Assembly (NCBI GenBank): GCA_016098155.1
Contig: JAAAJB010000038.1
Coordinates: 1 to 64,000 of the forward strand
Reading direction: 5' to 3'
From: Actinomortierella ambigua
Taxonomy: Eukaryota; Mortierellomycota; Mortierellomycetes; Mortierellales; Mortierellaceae
Length of the DNA stretch: 64,000 nucleotides
A program made the position numbers and the translations under genes. Positions 58,752-64,000 of the stretch are shown here, one piece after another; positions within the stretch are counted from its first letter, which is position 1; every line of letters starts with the position of its first letter. Below the pieces are notes generated by a model that was not told the origin of the DNA, did no database searches, and saw only the letters and a program-made list of their open reading frames with translations.

Positions 58752-61474
58752 GGCTGAGGTGAATGAGGTTGTTGAATGCAAAAGAGGAGGGGGGGGGGCT
58801 GAAGGTTGCAAGTGAACAGGGACGGGGGCACAAGGCAACAACTGCGTCAGGACTGTTGTTTGATCGCTGGGTTGGAAGACAAGCGCTGAATAGAGGGGGG
58901 GGGAAGACTAGCGTGTGGGGGCGGGGTGTGGTTGTTGCCTGTCGTTCCTGAGAAGGCTGAACAGGAGAGAAAAGCGATAGAAAGAGAGAGAGAGAGAGGG
59001 ATGGAGAATGACAAAAAAAACAAAAAGGTGGAGGAGGATAGTGAAGGAGAAAGAAAGGAAAAAGAGAAGGGTTGGGGGGCGAAGGAAGGCCTTTTATTCC
59101 CGATTCATATAGTGCCCAGGCAGGGAAAACTGTTGTGCGGTGTTGTTAAAGCGCAGGCGAAAAGAGAGGGAGACCGACAGCGGAGTGTGTGCACCAACCT
59201 CACGCACACGTTATTCTATTTCAATTCAATAGACCCAAAAAGCGGGCCGTGTCCTGTTCACCCTCACTCACACACTACAACCACCACGACCATCAACCAA
59301 GAAGCACACACCTGCAACCTTGCCTCACCCGCTCCCACATACGGGCGTAAAGGTGTGCTGTGGTGGTAATACGTATCCCCATCTCTCTATCCCGCTACTT
59401 CGTGACAATCTTTTCGTTACTGTTGACCCGTCGCCTCATCCAGAAGGTCCCATTGGAGAACTGCTCAAATATCACCTATTGGAAGAACGAAAAACTTTTT
59501 TTTTTCTTGTGTGCCGTGCTATAAGTGTTTGTCATCGACAGGGAACAAAGCGTTTTGTGGTACAAGACCAGTATTTTTTTTTCGCGTGTATGTTGTTGCT
59601 GTTTGCTTTAGTGAAGTCCAACAATTGCGCGTGTCGGTTAGAGACAAAACAGGCAGCAACAAAAAAATCACAACCCAAAAAAAAAGAGTACAGTACATGG
59701 TCGTCATTACTGTCTCTCTTTCTCCTTAGTCGCCTGTACAACCACTCCCCCCATTTGCTGTCGAGAGGGATGGCAGGAGGACGAGGAGGAAGCAAAGAGA
59801 GAGGAATGCAACCTGCTGCAATGTAGCCAACAGTAACAGAGGAAGAGTGGATGCTGAACCTGGGTCCAGATGAAATGTAGGAGACAGCCATTTTGCTTCG
59901 CAACAACACAGGCAAGAAAAGACAAACAAGAGATGGACTTGAATAAAGTTGGCAAGGGCACCCTTTCGCGCTGTCATCCAGATGGGTCTCTCGCCGCGCT
60001 CGTCTGTTGTCCCTTCCCCCTCCCCCCGTCTCTCCCCCTTCTCATTTCCCACTCCCCTATCTTTCTGCGCAGACCTGCTGCCGATTTGGTAAAAGAGAGG
60101 AAGAGGGAGTTTCCTCTTTACATGGAAACAGCAACAGGTTCTGTTGCGCAGTGATGCGGTACCGACCTGTTGCTTAACAATCCTTGAAATAGTACCTGGA
60201 CCTGCTTCAGACGCGCCAGCAGGTCTTCTTCGATGCACACCCCTTTCCAAGTTGTCAATGTTAACACCACCATCCCAAGGCACCTCTCAGTCAGTAACAT
60301 CTAACCGCAAGAAACAAAAAGAAAAAAAAACGACGCGGCAATTCGATTTTCCCTTTTGTGCAAATTTAAACTTTTTGTCCAGCTGGTGCCATTTAGTCAA
60401 TATGAAAAACACCGCTCCCCTCCCTCCCTTTCCCCCCCCCTCTGTCGCTCTTCCTCTCTCCCTCCCTCTCTCTCTCTTGCTCTCTTTTGAGGACGTCTTG
60501 TGGCCAATGTTGCCGTAGTCGACCCATCTCTTCATCTTGGCACTTTGGACCTGTGGTTGCAAGGAAAAGACGCGAAGAAGAACTCATTCAACGAGTTGAA
60601 AAAAAAAAAGCCTTGCCAAGAGTACAGCCTCATACACATGCCATGTTTTCTCGTACATTGAATAGTACCATTGGAGCCAAGGCGAAAAAAACATCCGCAA
60701 TATCATAACGGTCAAACATTGTCAACGCTGCAGCAGTAAACATTGGACCAACGTTTTTTTATTTGCTCAAACATGGGGTCAAAGGGAGTATGCCGTGCAG
60801 GAGAGGACTACCCTGCCAAGAATACTATTTTTTTTTTTCATACCTGTTGACTTTACCCCACGAGCACAAACACGAGGCCTTTTACACACACAGACACACA
60901 CACACTCTCTCTCTCTCCTAAGTGCGCCTTGTTTCCCCTTAGCCTCTCTTCATGTTGTGTTCTGTCTCCCCATGGGCGATCGCAGTAACATGGATCTGAT
61001 AAGAAATCGACTTTACGATGTTGAGCATCTCTCGACTGTCTAGGCATGCCTTTTCGGTTCAGTCTCTCCCTCCTCCCTTTCCGCCGCTGCCCCATTCCTA
61101 GGTTCAAACCCTCAACACGAAAAGGTGGGGTTGGGGAAGGCAGGGGGCGAGAATGAATGCACTTGGAAGCTCACCCCCACCACACCCTTGTTCCTAGACG
61201 TAAAACAGGAATGTTGCCAAATCTGGGCATCCCGTTTGAACAATGCATCTCTACCGAAACCTGGCAACAACCCAAACATGACTTCTTGGCCAAGTGTTGG
61301 CATGAGTCAAAAGGGAGGGAATAAAAAGAAAGTGAGCCACGCCTAAACAACAACTACTCAATTCTCTTTTTTTTTTTTGTCCAAAGGTCACGCCATAGCT
61401 TCCTTTCGCGCTTCTTCTTTTCAATTCGAAACCTCCTGCGGACAGGGTACGTCTCACTTTTATTTTCGCCGGCA
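58752..61474. other. Long region between SUR2 and PARN, one doubtful exon
   Basis: About 2.7 kb. It is purine-rich near 58980-59080, with T-tracts near 59497 and 60829 and CT repeats near 60440 and 60905. A minus-strand frame at about 60164-60283 reads GGVNIDNLERGVHRR then GTISRIVKQQ and stops at a possible donor; see findings. No complete gene could be assembled. Confidence 0.4.
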
Positions 61475-64000
61475 CTATTGTGCCTCGTCCGTTGGAGCAC
61501 CGGCAGTGACCTCGATGCTTTCATCCTGACTACCTTCGTCGCTGCTGGGTCGCTTTCGTTTCGTGCCTGCTGCTGTTGCAACATCGTCTTCACAAACAGA
61601 CTTTTGGCCATGGCTGGTCAGGGCACCATCTGAGTGAGTTTTTAAAAAAATAGAAGAGGGAAATGATAAATAAAAAAACCATAAAAAGTCAAGAAAGGCA
61701 GATCGGGCGTATTTCCGGTTTGAAGAAAAAAAAAAGTTGCCTAATATCCTGCATCATGACCAATCACATACAGGAACATCCGTGCTCCTTCCAGAAAAAA
61801 AAAACTTACCTGTTGTGGCGGTCGAAATAGTAACCTGCGAAGAGGGTTTGGGCGGTAAACTATGCGACGCGCTTAGTGATACTGCAGCAACTCCTGCCTC
61901 GCCCCCTGTAGACATCGTAGATTGTCCCTTTCGGGGCCGCTCCTGGCTTTCGGTGGCCTCACGGTCGTCATGCCACTTCTTCCAAGAGATAATCTCGATT
62001 TTGGCCATCTCCAGTGTAACACCTGCCTCACGGCCCCGAATGGCCAGGTCGTCCATGCCAACACACAACGGCCGCACATGCCCCTCGCCGAGAAAGCCCG
62101 GTGTCAATTCATCGCGCGCTGCTTGGCTAGGTTCTGTCTCGGATGTTGGCGCAGTCTCTAATGAGGCAGATGTTGCTGTGCCATCTGAGAGTGTCGCCTT
62201 GGCAACCGGTGAGACTGCAGCAGGGCTATCAGTCGCGCTTACTTGAGCGTCCTTCAGCATGATCCAGCAAGAAGTGTCGTCGATCCAAATGAATCGCTGA
62301 GGATCCCACTTTCCAAAAAGGACAAAGAGCGCCGAGGTCTTGGTACTGGAGGGTATGTTTCTAACCATAAATTGCAGTGGGCGATCCTCGGGCTCTGGCT
62401 CTGGGCCATCAAGATGCATGACAGTGATGTCGGACCGCATCATGTGAAGGCGGTTAAAGTAAGGTCGGACTTCATCCGAATGCAGAAAGTCGAATGTTGG
62501 GTTGCTTAAGATTGTTCGCTTCTCCTCCTCACTCTCGACAATCTCGCCATCCTCATCCGACTCCTCCTCCGTGCGGTTGCCTGCACTGCTGTCTGCCGCG
62601 CTGTTCTCACTCTGACTCTTGTCTTGACCATCCTGCTCATCAGCATCAGAGCCACCTTCATTAGAGTGGTGGGTTTTGCGACGCTTCTGGCGGTGTTCTT
62701 CCTGAATCGAGTGCTCTTTTGTCTTGATTGCCAGCCCAGCAAACCGAAGGAACGCCTGCCCAGTGATAAACGCGTCGTATCCTGCCTCATGATAAGCATT
62801 CGAAAGCGACTTTTTATCCTGCTTCTTGGCAGCGGCTGCGCTGTCCTTCCCTTGTTGGTTGCCATCGACAGACGAATCTGGCGTGGACGGCGTGCCTTCC
62901 GCAGCTCCATATCGATCAAACCCATCTGCCATCACTAAAGTTGTACAAGAGTCAAAGTGTCATTTTCAAGGTTAGATGCAGAAAAACGCCTGTAAGATAT
63001 ACATGACGCCGTGCATATTTGCACCCTTCAATTTTCATCGATCGCCCTCACAAGACTTACCAACTCTCGGGCCAACGGTCGTGAATGGATCCTTGCGGAC
63101 AGCTTCTGAAACATTCTCCAGTCCTGTGTTGCCTTCCATAAGCGGCGCAATTGTAGGGTGATTGGCAAAATGCTTGGTGTCCATAATCCTAAAAGGAATA
63201 GTGCAATTCGGATGAGTAACAAAGTCACGACAGTACTCCGGAAAGAGACTCTTTGCAGCTTTGTTGCTCATTGAAGGGGTGTACGTACATGTCCCATTCT
63301 ACGCTGAGCATTTCCTTCCATTTGGAAAGCTCAGAGGGAAGCTCCCATAGATACTGCTCGGTGATCTGCATCAGATCAAGGAAACAATTGTGGCCAATCA
63401 GCGGTTTCCTTGCCTTGGAGATCATGTCCAGGACCCGGCGAAGGTTGAGCATCGGTGGTTTAGGTACTCGCGCCTCTTCGATTTTCTTCCTCAACTCATC
63501 AGTCATGCGCTGAAGCGTCATAGTCCGTGCCTGTGGGTTGGCGGTGACATGCAAGTTGTCGCCATGATCGATGCGGACAATCTGATGCACAAGTCGTCTA
63601 AAGAAGCTGTTTGGCGCAAAAACGGTGTGGGTCGCCTCGGTTGATGTCTGGAGCCACTCTTGAATGGATTTCCTAGAGGAGAGGGGTGAATACGACAAGA
63701 ATGAAAGCTGGGTCAGTATACTGAAGGGAAGGGCTCTAAATGACCACCCATCCTTCTTGCTCCAATCTCCTGGGACTTGCACACCACTTACCTGGTATTC
63801 TCGTAAAACTCTCTGTTGCGTTCGTCAATCTTAATGTCGGTCAGTTGAGATCGAGTAGTTTCCTTTTCCGCCTTGCGGGTCAAGAATTGGGACTCCTCGA
63901 GGCGCGTCATGTACGGAATACCATGCTTAATCCACTTGTTAAAGTCAAAGCCATTCTGAATCAGAAACTCGAGACTGGTGCTCTGGCAGCGGAAAAAGCG
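61475..64000 (-). CDS. PARN: Poly(A)-specific ribonuclease PARN (5' end outside window)
   Basis: Five minus-strand exons are visible: 63792 to beyond 64000, 63289-63672, 63061-63188, 61810-62934 and 61475-61629. PARN is a DEDDh deadenylase (CAF1 superfamily) that shortens poly(A) tails and matures small RNAs. Seen here are FRCQSTSLEFLIQNGFDFNK and GIPYMTRLEE, the exonuclease block KARKPLIGHNCFLDLMQITE, MDTKHFANHPTIAP, and AYHEAGYDAFITGQAFLRFA with the catalytic His and Asp. A charged insertion then leads to an RRM-like segment (DRPLQFMVRNIPSSTKTSAL, QRFIWIDDTSCWIMLKD), and the C-terminus has a KRKRP nuclear signal. The first catalytic motif (DFEF type) lies upstream of the window. Baker's yeast lacks this gene, while many other fungi keep it. 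Confidence 0.93.

Overview
The window is nuclear DNA of a fungus. Genes carry short GT-AG introns, several nuclear-encoded mitochondrial proteins are present, and UGO1, MED5 and a SUR2-type sphinganine hydroxylase are fungal in character. Together with PARN, BOLA3, dense introns and many homopolymeric amino-acid runs, this suggests an early-diverging filamentous fungus such as a Mucoromycota or Mortierella-like species. The placement is inference. Two 10-N gaps are present, one flanked by what looks like a leftover Illumina adapter end.

Layout. 1-567: C-terminal end of a tail-anchored protein. 1970-4379: a protein with the layout of an eIF4A-type DEAD-box helicase but with its catalytic motifs eroded. 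4739-6290: URM1. 8763-13541: a DHHC palmitoyltransferase with a very long low-complexity tail. 13734-14464 (minus): BOLA3. 15422-18585: a membrane-anchored tandem amidohydrolase. 18851-20747: UGO1. 21346-26003: three head-to-tail paralogues of a cysteine-free secreted protein of unknown function. 26718-28625: adenylosuccinate lyase. 29255-32006 (minus): adenylate kinase with a ~2 kb intron inside its P-loop. 32498-34984 (minus): bHLH factor. 36526-40010 (minus) and 40334-42972 (plus): divergent MED5 and APC8/CDC23. 43357-48711: a large predicted secreted protein with six cysteine-bracketed helical modules around a Ser/Thr-rich stalk. 48982-52185 (minus): F-box/LRR protein. 52402-54645 (minus): unknown two-TM protein. 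55990-58751 (minus): SUR2-type hydroxylase. 61475-64000 (minus, 5' end outside): PARN.

Most genes are unlinked housekeeping functions: purine metabolism (ADE13, ADK1), Fe-S assembly (BOLA3), mitochondrial fusion (UGO1), tRNA thiolation/urmylation (URM1), transcription and cell cycle (MED5, APC8), mRNA decay (PARN), sphingolipids (SUR2). The novel-looking content is the secreted tandem array, the six-module secreted protein and the apparently dead eIF4A-like protein. Exon boundaries were placed by eye from reading-frame continuity and GT/AG signals and were not checked against transcripts.
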